From an uncultured Alphaproteobacteria bacterium (lineage in GTDB: Bacteria > Pseudomonadota > Alphaproteobacteria > HIMB59 > GCA-002718135), in NCBI GenBank assembly GCA_902577425.1, contig CACGZD010000002.1:89269-153268 (forward strand): a stretch of DNA of 64,000 nt. Reading direction: 5' to 3'. Both the position numbers and the translations under genes were made by a program. Below the pieces are notes generated by a model. The model was not told the DNA's origin. It searched no databases and worked only from the letters and a program-made list of their open reading frames with translations. Positions 21,271 through 31,484 of the stretch are shown in pieces; positions within the stretch are counted from its first letter, which is position 1, and the number at the start of each line of letters is the position of its first letter.

Positions 21271-22284
21271 ATGGTGGAAGATTATATTAATTTTTCTCAG
21301 AAAAACAGTACAGGTATAATAAAACTCAACAGACCTAAAGCTTTAAATGCCCTTAATTATGATATGGCTGAAATTTTTTTAAAAAAATTGAATGAATGGG
21401 ATCTAGAAAATTCAATAAAAAGAGTTTTAGTATATGGTGAAGGAAATGCTTTTTGTGCTGGTGGAGATGTAAAAAATCTTTTTCTATCTTCTAATAAAAA
21501 TAATTTAAAAGAAATATTTTTTCAAAAAGAATACACTTTAAATAATGCAATTAATGAATTTAAAAAAGATTATTTGAGTATTTGGAATGGAATTGTTATG
21601 GGAGGAGGCGTCGGTTTATCAATGTATGGCAAATATAGAGTAGCAACACAAAACACAAAGTTTGCTATGCCTGAAAGTGCAATAGGTTTTTTTCCCGATG
21701 TAGGAGCAAGTTATTTTTTATCTAAATTAAATAGAGGTGTAGGATTATTTCTAAGCCTTACAGGAATTGCTATCAATGCTCGTGATGTTATGGATCTTGG
21801 TTTAGCAACTCATTACTTTGATGCAGATAAGATTGAAGAAATAAAAAAAAATTATATACAAACGGGGAATATAGAAAATACTAGTCAATATCCTAAATTA
21901 GATTCCATAATTGATAAAAATAAAAATTTTATTGAAGATATTTTTCAAAATAGTTTAATTGATATATTTTATCAATTAAAGAATTCTAAAGATGAGTTTG
22001 GTAAAAAAATATATTCTCATTTACTTACCCGATGTCCAATGAGTCTAGCTATTTCTATAGAATTACTTAATAATGCTAAATCTAAGTCTTTAAAAGAATG
22101 TTTAGAAATGGAATATCAACTTTGCCAACATATGGTTTATAGAAATGATTTTGATAATGGAGTTGATGCAGTTTTAGTAAGTAAGACGCATAAGCCTAAA
22201 TGGAGTCCTTCATCTATAGAAAATATAAATTTTGATGAAGTTTATAAAATGTTTGAACCTCACGTAGAAAAATTATATTTGTAA
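21271..22284 (+). CDS. Enoyl-CoA hydratase/isomerase family, probably 3-hydroxyisobutyryl-CoA hydrolase
   Basis: FCAGGDVK, GIVMGGGVGLS, MPESAIGFFPDVGASY typical of HIBYL-CoA hydrolase. Confidence 0.85.
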   Translation: MVEDYINFSQKNSTGIIKLNRPKALNALNYDMAEIFLKKLNEWDLENSIKRVLVYGEGNAFCAGGDVKNLFLSSNKNNLKEIFFQKEYTLNNAINEFKKDYLSIWNGIVMGGGVGLSMYGKYRVATQNTKFAMPESAIGFFPDVGASYFLSKLNRGVGLFLSLTGIAINARDVMDLGLATHYFDADKIEEIKKNYIQTGNIENTSQYPKLDSIIDKNKNFIEDIFQNSLIDIFYQLKNSKDEFGKKIYSHLLTRCPMSLAISIELLNNAKSKSLKECLEMEYQLCQHMVYRNDFDNGVDAVLVSKTHKPKWSPSSIENINFDEVYKMFEPHVEKLYL

Positions 22285-22286
22285 TT

Positions 22287-24734
22287 ATGGTTTCATCATT
22301 ACCTAGTTCAGCGAAAGTAGTTATAATAGGCGGAGGAGTAGCTGGTTGCTCAGTAGCCTATCATCTTGCCAAATTTGGATGGAAAGATATTGTTTTATTA
22401 GAAAGAGATCAATTAACTTCAGGAACTACTTGGCATGCTGCAGGGCTAATAGGACAGATTGGTTCATCAGCAACAATTACCAAGTTAAGAAACCATTCAT
22501 TAAATTTATATAAAGAACTTGAAAAAGAAACAGGCTTATCAACAGGACTTAAACAAAATGGATCTTTAACTGTTGCAACTACTAAAGGTAGATTAGATGA
22601 GCTAAAGAGGCAGGTAAACACTGCTCAACTTTTTAATATCGATGCAAGAGAAGTAAGCAATGATGAAATTTCAGAAATTTATCCAGTAATAAATACAGAA
22701 GATATAATTGGCGGAGTCTTTATTCCCAAAGATGGACAAGCAGATCCAGTAGGGGTAACAAATGTTCTAGCTAAAGGGGCAAAACAAAATGGTGCAAAAA
22801 TTATTGAAAATTGTTTAGTTAAAAAAATACTAACAAAAAATAATAAGATTGAGGGTGTAGAGACTAATCAAGGAAAAATTGAATGCGAATATATAGTTCT
22901 TGCGTCAGGTATGTGGTCTAGACAAATAGCTGCTGAGGTTGATGTAAGTGTTCCTTTATATCCAGTAGAACATTTTTATATTTTAACCGAACCAATAGAT
23001 AATTTAAATAAATCACTTCCAGTTTTAAGAGATTACAATCATTGTCTTTATATAAAGGAAGATGCAGGTAAGTTTTTAGTAGGAATATTTGAACCAAATG
23101 CAAAACCAGCTTTTACAAAAACTAATATAGTACCAAATGATTTTTCTTTTGCTGAATTGCAGGAAGATTTTGATCATTTTGAACCATATTTAATGCATGC
23201 AGTAAAAAGAATACCTAATCTTGAGACTGCAGGAATTAGAAAATTTTTTAATGGGCCTGAATCTTTTACTCCTGATACAAACTATTTGTTAGGTGAAACA
23301 CCTGAAATTAAAAATTTTTTTGTTTGTTGTGGTTTTAACAGTATTGGAATTGTTAGCGCAGGAGGTGCAGGAAAGGTTACAGCAGAATGGATGATTAATG
23401 GAGAAGTTAATGAAGATGTTTTTTCTCTCGATATAACTCGATTTGAAAAATTTCACTCTGAAACAAATTTTATAATTAATAGAGCTGCAGAAAGTTTAGG
23501 TAATCAATATGCTATGCATTGGCCATATAAACAACAAAAAACATCACGAAATATCAAAATTTTTCCTTATCATGATTTTTTAAAAAAAGAAGGTGCTTGC
23601 TTTGGTCAAGTAGCTGGGTTTGAAAGTCCCTTGTGGTATGCAATAGATGGAGAAAAGCCAGAATTTAAATATAGTTTTGGATATCAAAATTGGTACAAAT
23701 CTGCACAAAATGAAACTATAAATACGAGAAAAAATGTTGGTTTTTTTGAATTAACTCCTTTTGCAAAATTTGAAATTGAAGGTGAAGCTGCATATTCATC
23801 TCTTCAATACTTATGTGCTAATGATATTAAAAATAATGATGGTACAATTACATACACACAAATGCTAAATTCTAAAGGAGGAATAGAGGCTGATCTGTCA
23901 GTAACATGTATTTCAAAAAATAAATTTAGAATTATAACTGGCTCAGGTGTGAGAGAGCATGATAAAAAACATATACTTCGTTATTTAGATCAAGATGTTA
24001 AATTTACTGATATTACAGATAATTATTCTTGTTTTGGAATTTTTGGACCTAAAAGTAGATCATTACTTACTCAAATGGTTGGAAATGAATTTGAAAATAA
24101 TAAATTTCCCTTTGGTACGGGAAAATTTTTAAAAGTTAATAATATTGATATTTGGTTTCAAAGGCTTTCATACGTTGGAGAGTTAGGTTGGGAATTATAT
24201 ATACCAATAAAAGAATCTAAAAAAATTTATGAGATAATTAATAATATAGGTAAAAATTTTAATATGGTTCATGCAGGGAGACTTGCCATGGATATTATGC
24301 GTATGGAAAAAGGTTATCTACATTGGGGACATGATATTTCACCTGCAGAAAACCCTTATGAATCAGGTTTGGATTTTGCTGTAAAGGAAAATAAAGATTT
24401 TGAATTTCTTGGAAAAAAAAGTTTATTAAACAATAAATCTAATCAAAAAAAACAGCTGGCGATGTTTATCTTAATAGACTCAAACCCTGGCAATCCTTTG
24501 TTGCTTCATGATGAACCAATTTATTATAAAGAAAATATTATAGGTGAAACTACATCTGGAAATTATTCTTTTTGCTATAATAAAAATATGGCTTTTGGAT
24601 ATATAGACTCAAAAATAAATAAAAATGATATGAAAAATGAAATATTTCAAATTGAAGTATCTAAAGTGAAATATGATGCAAAACTTCTTCTTTTGCCTTT
24701 GCATGACCCTAAAAATAGTAAAATTAAAAGTTAA
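22287..24734 (+). CDS. FAD-dependent oxidoreductase with C-terminal GcvT domain (dimethylglycine/sarcosine dehydrogenase-like)
   Basis: VVIIGGGVAGCSVAYHLAKFG, TSGTTWHAAGL, C-terminal aminomethyltransferase-like region (SYVGELGWELYIP). Confidence 0.92.
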   Translation: MVSSLPSSAKVVIIGGGVAGCSVAYHLAKFGWKDIVLLERDQLTSGTTWHAAGLIGQIGSSATITKLRNHSLNLYKELEKETGLSTGLKQNGSLTVATTKGRLDELKRQVNTAQLFNIDAREVSNDEISEIYPVINTEDIIGGVFIPKDGQADPVGVTNVLAKGAKQNGAKIIENCLVKKILTKNNKIEGVETNQGKIECEYIVLASGMWSRQIAAEVDVSVPLYPVEHFYILTEPIDNLNKSLPVLRDYNHCLYIKEDAGKFLVGIFEPNAKPAFTKTNIVPNDFSFAELQEDFDHFEPYLMHAVKRIPNLETAGIRKFFNGPESFTPDTNYLLGETPEIKNFFVCCGFNSIGIVSAGGAGKVTAEWMINGEVNEDVFSLDITRFEKFHSETNFIINRAAESLGNQYAMHWPYKQQKTSRNIKIFPYHDFLKKEGACFGQVAGFESPLWYAIDGEKPEFKYSFGYQNWYKSAQNETINTRKNVGFFELTPFAKFEIEGEAAYSSLQYLCANDIKNNDGTITYTQMLNSKGGIEADLSVTCISKNKFRIITGSGVREHDKKHILRYLDQDVKFTDITDNYSCFGIFGPKSRSLLTQMVGNEFENNKFPFGTGKFLKVNNIDIWFQRLSYVGELGWELYIPIKESKKIYEIINNIGKNFNMVHAGRLAMDIMRMEKGYLHWGHDISPAENPYESGLDFAVKENKDFEFLGKKSLLNNKSNQKKQLAMFILIDSNPGNPLLLHDEPIYYKENIIGETTSGNYSFCYNKNMAFGYIDSKINKNDMKNEIFQIEVSKVKYDAKLLLLPLHDPKNSKIKS

Positions 24735-24771
24735 ATTATCTTATAAATTAGATATAATTTAAATTAATATT

Positions 24772-25632
24772 ATGAATATAAAAGATTCTATAAAAAAATT
24801 GCCATTATGGAAAAATGAAATTTTTATAGACAGTATAACGGGTGGAATAACTAATCAAAATTTTTTAGTTACAGATGGTCAAAAAAAATATTTTGTTAGA
24901 ATCGGAGAGGATATATTGGAACATTTAGTAATAAGAAAAAATGAAATTATTGCTAGTCAAGCTGCATCATTGGCAAATATAGCTCCCAAATTAATTTATT
25001 CTTCAAAAGGAATCATTGTTTTTGAATATATAAAATCAGTTACTTATAATTCAGAATTAGTAATTAAAAATTTAGACAAAATTATTGAAATTATAAAAAA
25101 TATTCATATAGAAATTCCTAAATTTATTATTGGTGATCCCCCTTTATTTTGGGTATTTCATGTTGTTAGACATTATTCAAATTTTTTAAGGAAGAATAAC
25201 AGCCCTTACACTAAAAAATTAGATGAACTAATTATAAAAAGTGATCAGCTAAACAAAATTGCTTCTCCTTATGAAATAGTTTTTTGTCATAATGATTTCT
25301 TGCCAGCTAATTTTATAGAAAATGAAAATAAGGTCTGGGTAGTTGATTGGGAATACGCTGGGTTCAATACACCCCTATTTGATTTAGGTGGTTTAGCTTC
25401 TAATAATGAATTTTCAAATGACCAAGAAATATATTTACTTGAAAATTATTTTGATGAAAAAATATCAGATGAAAAAATGTCAAAATATTTAGCTATAAAA
25501 TGTGCATCACTGCTAAGAGAAACTTTATGGAGTATGACTTCTGAAATTACTTCTAAAATAGATTTTGATTATAAGAAATATACAGAAGAAAATTTGAATA
25601 AATTTGAAGATGAGTTTAAAAAAATTCAGTAA
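24772..25632 (+). CDS. Choline/ethanolamine kinase-like phosphotransferase (APH family)
   Basis: GGITNQNF, FCHNDFLPANF, VDWEYAGFNTPLFDL. Confidence 0.85.
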   Translation: MNIKDSIKKLPLWKNEIFIDSITGGITNQNFLVTDGQKKYFVRIGEDILEHLVIRKNEIIASQAASLANIAPKLIYSSKGIIVFEYIKSVTYNSELVIKNLDKIIEIIKNIHIEIPKFIIGDPPLFWVFHVVRHYSNFLRKNNSPYTKKLDELIIKSDQLNKIASPYEIVFCHNDFLPANFIENENKVWVVDWEYAGFNTPLFDLGGLASNNEFSNDQEIYLLENYFDEKISDEKMSKYLAIKCASLLRETLWSMTSEITSKIDFDYKKYTEENLNKFEDEFKKIQ

Positions 25633-26714
25633 TGAAAATTATAAAATTTTTATTTTTTTTTCTTTTTATTCTAATATTAATCAGTGTCATTATAATTTAT
25701 AATTTAAATCAAAATTATAATATAAAAAAAATTATAAATGATTTAGAAAAAGATCTTAATGCAAAAATTATATTAAATGAAGAACCTGACTGGATTTTTT
25801 TACCTAAAATACAATTAGATATTAAAAGTAAAATAGAAAATAATTCAAATATTTATTCATCAAAAGAAATGAATATTTCTTTTACTCAGTCTTATAACTT
25901 CTCTCCCTTGAATTTTAACATAGATAGTAATTCTTTTTTTATTAATGGTCTTGAAATCAAGTCTTTAGAAGCCTATGGAAATTATATTTATAATGATAAA
26001 AGAATTATACTAAAGAGCTTAACTGGAAAAGTAGGTGAAGGTAAATTTTCTTTAAATGGAAATATAGATAATTCAGAATTAAAAAAAATAGATATAAATG
26101 GAGATCTAAAAAATTTACATTTAAATCAAATATTAAGACAATTAAATTTAGCTAATTGGAAAAGAATAGAGATAAAACTAACATCCAATCAGTTTAAATT
26201 AACCACTAATGCAAATAATATTTTACAAACTGCTGAGGCTTCTGTGCCAATAAAAGGAAGTATGTATTTTGCCGTAACAGAAGAAGAAAGATTTGGTATT
26301 GCCTTCCTTAAATTACTAATTGAAAAAACACCAAATTTAAACAATTTAAGTAAATCCTTATCTCAGATAATTGATGGATTTGATGGAAAACCAGCACTTT
26401 TTAAGGGTGATTTAAATATAAAAAACGGATTAATTCAAACTGATAATTTAAATGTAAAAAATCAAAATAATCGCATAGATATTAAAGGATCCTACGATAT
26501 GATTTCAGATCTTTTTGATATCAAAATTCTTTTTTTTGAATCAGATAATTTAGTTGTAGAAGCTATAGTACTTGGCAATATAGAAAATCCTTCCATTCAA
26601 ATAGTTAATGAAAGTGTTATTTCAAATAATAAAGATGAAAATATAGATCTAAAAAAAGTTTTTGATGAAGGTATTCAATCACTAATTGATAAACTTCTTG
26701 GAATAAGTGAGTAG
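25632..26714 (+). CDS. AsmA-like inner membrane protein
   Basis: N-terminal TM, long AsmA-like beta region with GVGEGKFSLNG-type and C-terminal FDIKI pattern. Confidence 0.6.
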   Translation: MKIIKFLFFFLFILILISVIIIYNLNQNYNIKKIINDLEKDLNAKIILNEEPDWIFLPKIQLDIKSKIENNSNIYSSKEMNISFTQSYNFSPLNFNIDSNSFFINGLEIKSLEAYGNYIYNDKRIILKSLTGKVGEGKFSLNGNIDNSELKKIDINGDLKNLHLNQILRQLNLANWKRIEIKLTSNQFKLTTNANNILQTAEASVPIKGSMYFAVTEEERFGIAFLKLLIEKTPNLNNLSKSLSQIIDGFDGKPALFKGDLNIKNGLIQTDNLNVKNQNNRIDIKGSYDMISDLFDIKILFFESDNLVVEAIVLGNIENPSIQIVNESVISNNKDENIDLKKVFDEGIQSLIDKLLGISE

Positions 26715-27642
26715 TCTCTTCTCAACAATTTTTGGAGTTTTTGGATATATAATTTTAGGTTTTATATTAAAAAAAATTAATATCATTCCTGACTACATTA
26801 CAAAAAAATTTAATTTTATTTGTTTTAATATTTTATTGCCGATAGCGCTAATCAGTAATTTTTGGCGAATAAAATTTCCAGAAATATTTTTATTTGAATT
26901 ATTGTTAGTTTTTTTTGGAGCTGGAATAATAATTTTTGTAATTGGATTTTTTTTTAGTAAAAAAATTTTTAATTTTAAAACTGATGATAGTGCATTATTT
27001 GGACTGGGGAGTTGTTTTGGAAACTCAGTAGCATTTGGTATTCCTCTTATGTACTCAATTTTAGGGCCAATAAACTCTATGCCTTATATGGTATTAGTAT
27101 TATTTCATGGATTAATACATTTTACGTATGTAACATTAATAATCGAGGGATATAGAAATAGAGAAGCAACAAACTTTTTAAAATTATTCAAAATAATAAT
27201 AGGATTACTAAAAAATATTGTTTTATTTGGAATGTTTATTGGAATTTTATTAAATTATTTTGAGATGCCTTTGCCAAATTATTTAAATATTTTTTTACTG
27301 CCTATTTCAAAAATTGCATTACCAGCAGTTTTAATAAGCTTAGGTTTTTCTTTAGCAGGATTTAAGATTATGAATGAAATTCGATATTCTGTTATTTTAA
27401 CTATTTTGAAAAACTTTCTTTTTCCGTGTGTTGCATTTTTTTTGGCAAAATTTATTTTTGTTATGTCTAATCAATTAGTTTTTATCATCACAATTGCAGC
27501 AGCACTTCCTAGTGGATCTCAAACTTATTATTTTAGTTACCGATATAATTCCTTACAAAAAATTATTTCTTCAAATATAGTTTTAAGCACATTTGTAAGT
27601 TTTTTTACAATTTCATTTATATTTCTATTATTTGGATATTAA
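26707..27642 (+). CDS. AEC family (auxin efflux carrier-like) transporter
   Basis: ~10 TM helices, NSVAFGIPL, AAALPSGSQTY; GTG start overlapping the upstream gene. Confidence 0.85.
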   Translation: MSSLFSTIFGVFGYIILGFILKKINIIPDYITKKFNFICFNILLPIALISNFWRIKFPEIFLFELLLVFFGAGIIIFVIGFFFSKKIFNFKTDDSALFGLGSCFGNSVAFGIPLMYSILGPINSMPYMVLVLFHGLIHFTYVTLIIEGYRNREATNFLKLFKIIIGLLKNIVLFGMFIGILLNYFEMPLPNYLNIFLLPISKIALPAVLISLGFSLAGFKIMNEIRYSVILTILKNFLFPCVAFFLAKFIFVMSNQLVFIITIAAALPSGSQTYYFSYRYNSLQKIISSNIVLSTFVSFFTISFIFLLFGY

Positions 27643-28175
27643 GCTGAATTATTATTATAATTTAATAATTTTTGTTTTGCCTTCAAAGTAGATTTACTTT
27701 TTGGAAAAATTTTAATAATTTCATCATAAATCCTAATAGCTTGATCGACTTTTCCTTTTTGAAGAAAGATTAATATCATACCATCCATTGCCCCAAAATG
27801 ACGAGGTTCTAATTTTAATGTGATATTTATATCAGTCATTGATTTATCATATTCTCCCAACATATAATAAGCTGTTGCTCTCTTATTCCATGCTTCTGCA
27901 AAATTAGGATTCTTTTCAATCACTTTTGAAAAAAATATTATTGCTTTTTTTAAATTACCATTATGCATTAATCCAATACCGCGAAAAAAATCAGCATTTA
28001 TTTCAGGATCATTGGTTTCATGCCATATATCCCAAATGTTTAGTTTAATTGTTTTTATTTTTGTTTCATTTTCTGTGATAAGTAATTCAGAAAATAAATT
28101 TTCTAATCGTTGATCGTATTGATCTGCTTTTACGTTTAAGCAAAAAAACATTACAATAATTAAAATTCTCAACAT
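27639..28175 (-). CDS. Exported TPR protein
   Basis: Signal peptide and TPR repeats (NPNFAEAWNKRATAYYMLGEYDKSMTDINITLKLEPRHFGA). Confidence 0.8.
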   Translation of the reverse strand: MLRILIIVMFFCLNVKADQYDQRLENLFSELLITENETKIKTIKLNIWDIWHETNDPEINADFFRGIGLMHNGNLKKAIIFFSKVIEKNPNFAEAWNKRATAYYMLGEYDKSMTDINITLKLEPRHFGAMDGMILIFLQKGKVDQAIRIYDEIIKIFPKSKSTLKAKQKLLNYNNNSA

Positions 28176-28224
28176 TAAAAATATATGTTAGAATAATTTA
28201 TTTTTAAAAGCAATAAATTGAAAT

Positions 28225-28848
28225 ATGATTGATCTTTACACATGGCCTACTCCTAATGGTCGTAAAATAAGTATATTACTTGAGGAATTGAAAATCCCTT
28301 ACAAAGTTCATTTAATAGATATTAATAATAATGAACAATTCAATAAAAACTTTACTAAAATTTCTCCTAGTAATAAAATTCCAGTTATTGTTGATCAAGA
28401 AAATGGAGAAAGTATTTTTGAAACAGGTGCAATTATGCTTTATTTATCTAATAAAAATAATAAATTTTGTTCTCAAAAATATTATTGGGAAATAATGCAA
28501 TGGTTTTTTTATCAAATTTCCCAGGTAGGTCCTTTTTTAGGGCAGGCTCACCAATTTCTTTATTATCATAAAGGACAAAGTCTTTTTGCAGAAAAAAAAT
28601 ATAAAGATTATGTCAAAAGAGTTTATGATACTCTTGATAAACGTTTAGAAGAAAATGCATTTCTTGGAGTTGAATATTCTATAGCAGATATTGCAACTTG
28701 GCCATGGATAGCTAGATTTGAAATTCATCAAACTAATTTAAAAAAATATAATAATATCCTTAGATGGTATAAAATAATTGCCAAAAGAACAGCAGTTATT
28801 AAAGGTTATCATCTAGATAAAGAGGATAAAGAAATTCCTCAACCTTAA
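28225..28848 (+). CDS. Glutathione S-transferase family protein (Ure2p/YfcG-like)
   Basis: LYTWPTPNGRKISILLEEL, SPSNKIPVIVD, IFETGAIMLYL. Confidence 0.9.
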   Translation: MIDLYTWPTPNGRKISILLEELKIPYKVHLIDINNNEQFNKNFTKISPSNKIPVIVDQENGESIFETGAIMLYLSNKNNKFCSQKYYWEIMQWFFYQISQVGPFLGQAHQFLYYHKGQSLFAEKKYKDYVKRVYDTLDKRLEENAFLGVEYSIADIATWPWIARFEIHQTNLKKYNNILRWYKIIAKRTAVIKGYHLDKEDKEIPQP

Positions 28849-29453
28849 ATCTTATATATAAAAACAGAAATAGCAGTACCTATTAGTAATAAAGCTAATA
28901 AAAATTCAATTATTTTTTTCAATTTGGTATTAGTTAAATATAATCGAATAACACTTCCTCCAAAAGCCCAAATACTTATTGAAGGTATATTAATGATGGT
29001 TGACATTATAACCATGAAAAGAGTTCCGAAAATTAGATTTTCTTTTTCTGGATAAAATAAAGATACCGCTGTTATGCAGATTACCCAAGCCTTAGGATTA
29101 ACAAATTGAAATAATATTGCTTCATAATATCTTAAGGGTCTTGATTTTTCTTCATTTGAAGCAACATTTAAAGATCCAAACATTTTATATGCTAAATATA
29201 AAATATATGCAGAACCAACATAACGCAAAATATCAAGTAAAATTGGAAAGGATGTAAATAAGCTACCCAATCCCAAACATACAAGAGCCAATTGTATACC
29301 ATGACCAGTAGGTATACCCAATATATTAGGGATAGATCTAAAAAATCCAAATTTAATTCCAGAGGTAGTTAAAATACTATTATTAGGTCCGGGAGTTGCA
29401 TACATTACAAAATTATATGCACTTATTGCAACAATTAGCTCCCAGGTTATCAT
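28845..29453 (-). CDS. LysE family translocator
   Basis: MYATPGPNNSI, GHGIQLALVCLGLG, NPKAWV. Confidence 0.88.
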   Translation of the reverse strand: MITWELIVAISAYNFVMYATPGPNNSILTTSGIKFGFFRSIPNILGIPTGHGIQLALVCLGLGSLFTSFPILLDILRYVGSAYILYLAYKMFGSLNVASNEEKSRPLRYYEAILFQFVNPKAWVICITAVSLFYPEKENLIFGTLFMVIMSTIINIPSISIWAFGGSVIRLYLTNTKLKKIIEFLLALLLIGTAISVFIYKI

Positions 29454-29459
29454 AAATTA

Positions 29460-29945
29460 TTAATCTCGAAAATTTACAAACTGTATAGGAATACCAACAT
29501 TAAAGTCTTCGATCATTTTCATAACAGATTGAAGATCATCTTTCTTTTTACCATCTACTCGTAATTCATTACCATTTATTTTAATTTGTACTTTAATTTT
29601 TGAACTTTTTACATCTGCAGTAATTTTTTTTGCAATAGCTTGTTCTATACCATCAACAAATTTATAAGATTGTCTAACTTTATTACCCCCAGCTTTTTCC
29701 AAACTAGATTTACTTATACATAAAGGATCAACCTTTCTTCGAACTAGATGAGTAATAATTAAATCATGAACTTGATTAACTTTTAGTTCATCATCTGTAA
29801 TAACAATTAAATCATTCTCTTTACGTTCTATGGTTGTGTCAGATCCTTTAAAATCATAACGGTTAGTAATTTCACGAATAGCATTTCCTATAGCATTATC
29901 AATTTCTTGAAAATCTAATCTATTTACTACATCAAAGCTTGGCAT
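29460..29945 (-). CDS. yajQ: YajQ family nucleotide-binding protein
   Basis: MPSFDVVNRLDFQEIDNA, TNRYDFKGS, Q.VNFRD C-terminus. Confidence 0.95.
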   Translation of the reverse strand: MPSFDVVNRLDFQEIDNAIGNAIREITNRYDFKGSDTTIERKENDLIVITDDELKVNQVHDLIITHLVRRKVDPLCISKSSLEKAGGNKVRQSYKFVDGIEQAIAKKITADVKSSKIKVQIKINGNELRVDGKKKDDLQSVMKMIEDFNVGIPIQFVNFRD

Positions 29946-29962
29946 AAATTAAAGAAGTTATA

Positions 29963-30928
29963 TTAATTTATGTCATCCTCCAAATCATCTGGCAACTCTT
30001 TTTTTGTGCTTAGACGTCCTAATTTTTTCATCTTTTCAACTTTTTTAGTTAAGCTTCCAGGCCCATCTTGCAATCTTTGTTTTGCTTCATCCATTTTAAT
30101 TTTTGCTTTTTCAATAGATTGATTAGCTTGAATAAAAGATTCATAAACATTAACTGTCTTATCATAAATTTCTGTAGCAGAACCTGCGATATCTTTAATA
30201 GTTTTAGTTTGTTTATCTACCCGCCACATATTTTCTACAGCTTTTAATAAAAAAGGGAGGGTAGAAGGACCAACAATAATAATTTTCTTTTTCCAAGCAT
30301 CTTCAATTATCTTAACTCCTTCGCTATACAAAGACAACAAAGCCGGCTCAGTAGGAATAAACATAAGCACACTATCAACAGTATTTATTTCATACAAATT
30401 TGAGTAATTATCTTTAGTCAAATCTCGCACAAATGTTTTAACTGACTCTAAAAATTTTTTAAGATAAAGTTTTTTTTCTGTTTCATTTTTAGTATTTGCA
30501 TAATCGTGCCAAGAGTTTAGTGAAACTTTTGAGTCAATAATAATATCTCTATTTCCTGGCATATGAACAACTACATCTGGTTTTTGAAGATTTCCCTCAG
30601 AATCTGTATATGCTTTCTGTGTTTCATATTCTTCTCCTTCCCTAAGACCAACGCTATCTAATATATTCTTTAAAACAAATTCTCCCCATGGGCCTTGTTG
30701 TTGAGCCCCTCCTCTAATTAGAGTATTTTCAATACGATCTTGAGCAAGATTAAAGTTTTGTAATGATTGTTGAATAGACTGCATGTGGTTTTTTAAGGAT
30801 AGTAAATCATCATCTTTTTCTTCGTTTTTTTTCTTTGAAAAAGTTAAAATTGTGTACAATAAAATTATAGCAGCTGAGCCGAAAAAAAATCCAAATAAGA
30901 AAAAAATAATTTGATTGCTAATTTCCAT
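29963..30928 (-). CDS. rmuC: DNA recombination protein RmuC homolog
   Basis: RGGAQQGPWGEF-type motif, KPDVVVHMPGNRDIIIDSKVSL, FIPTEPALL. Confidence 0.92.
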   Translation of the reverse strand: MEISNQIIFFLFGFFFGSAAIILLYTILTFSKKKNEEKDDDLLSLKNHMQSIQQSLQNFNLAQDRIENTLIRGGAQQQGPWGEFVLKNILDSVGLREGEEYETQKAYTDSEGNLQKPDVVVHMPGNRDIIIDSKVSLNSWHDYANTKNETEKKLYLKKFLESVKTFVRDLTKDNYSNLYEINTVDSVLMFIPTEPALLSLYSEGVKIIEDAWKKKIIIVGPSTLPFLLKAVENMWRVDKQTKTIKDIAGSATEIYDKTVNVYESFIQANQSIEKAKIKMDEAKQRLQDGPGSLTKKVEKMKKLGRLSTKKELPDDLEDDIN

Positions 30929-30951
30929 AAATAAAATAAATTAATAATAAA

Positions 30952-31386
30952 TTAAAATATATTAATTGCCCACAATATTGAGAAATATATAACTAAATAT
31001 CTTCCTACCTTTCCAATAGATACCAAAATTAAGAATGGGAGAAATGAATATCTTAATATACCTGCTGCAAAAGTTATCGGATCACCTATAAACGGAACCC
31101 AAGACAATAATAATGACCATTTTCCATATTTATTAAAAAGCTCTGTACCTTTTTGAATTTTATTTTGCTTAATTGGAAACCAAGGTTTTTTAATAAAATA
31201 ATTTACATAATATCCACATAGCCAATTAAATACTGATCCGAGAATATTACCTATAGAAGCTGAGATAAGTAGTAATAAGTTATTATATTTATCAAGAGAT
31301 AAGAGAGAGGCAAAATATAGTTCTGAGCCAAATGGAATTATAGTTGCAACCATAAAACTTACGGCCAATAAAGTAAGGTAAATCAC
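30952..31386 (-). CDS. YqaA/VTT-domain (DedA-like) membrane protein
   Basis: IPFGSELYFASLL, ASIGNILGSVFNWLCGY, WVPFIGDPITFAAG. Confidence 0.85.
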   Translation of the reverse strand: MIYLTLLAVSFMVATIIPFGSELYFASLLSLDKYNNLLLLISASIGNILGSVFNWLCGYYVNYFIKKPWFPIKQNKIQKGTELFNKYGKWSLLLSWVPFIGDPITFAAGILRYSFLPFLILVSIGKVGRYLVIYFSILWAINIF

Positions 31387-31484
31387 AAACTATATTTATT
31401 AGACTAAAATATTTAATTTGCCCAATAATGATTTTTAAAAATAGGCTCTTTTCATATAATATAATTACTATATGAACTTAGTAT

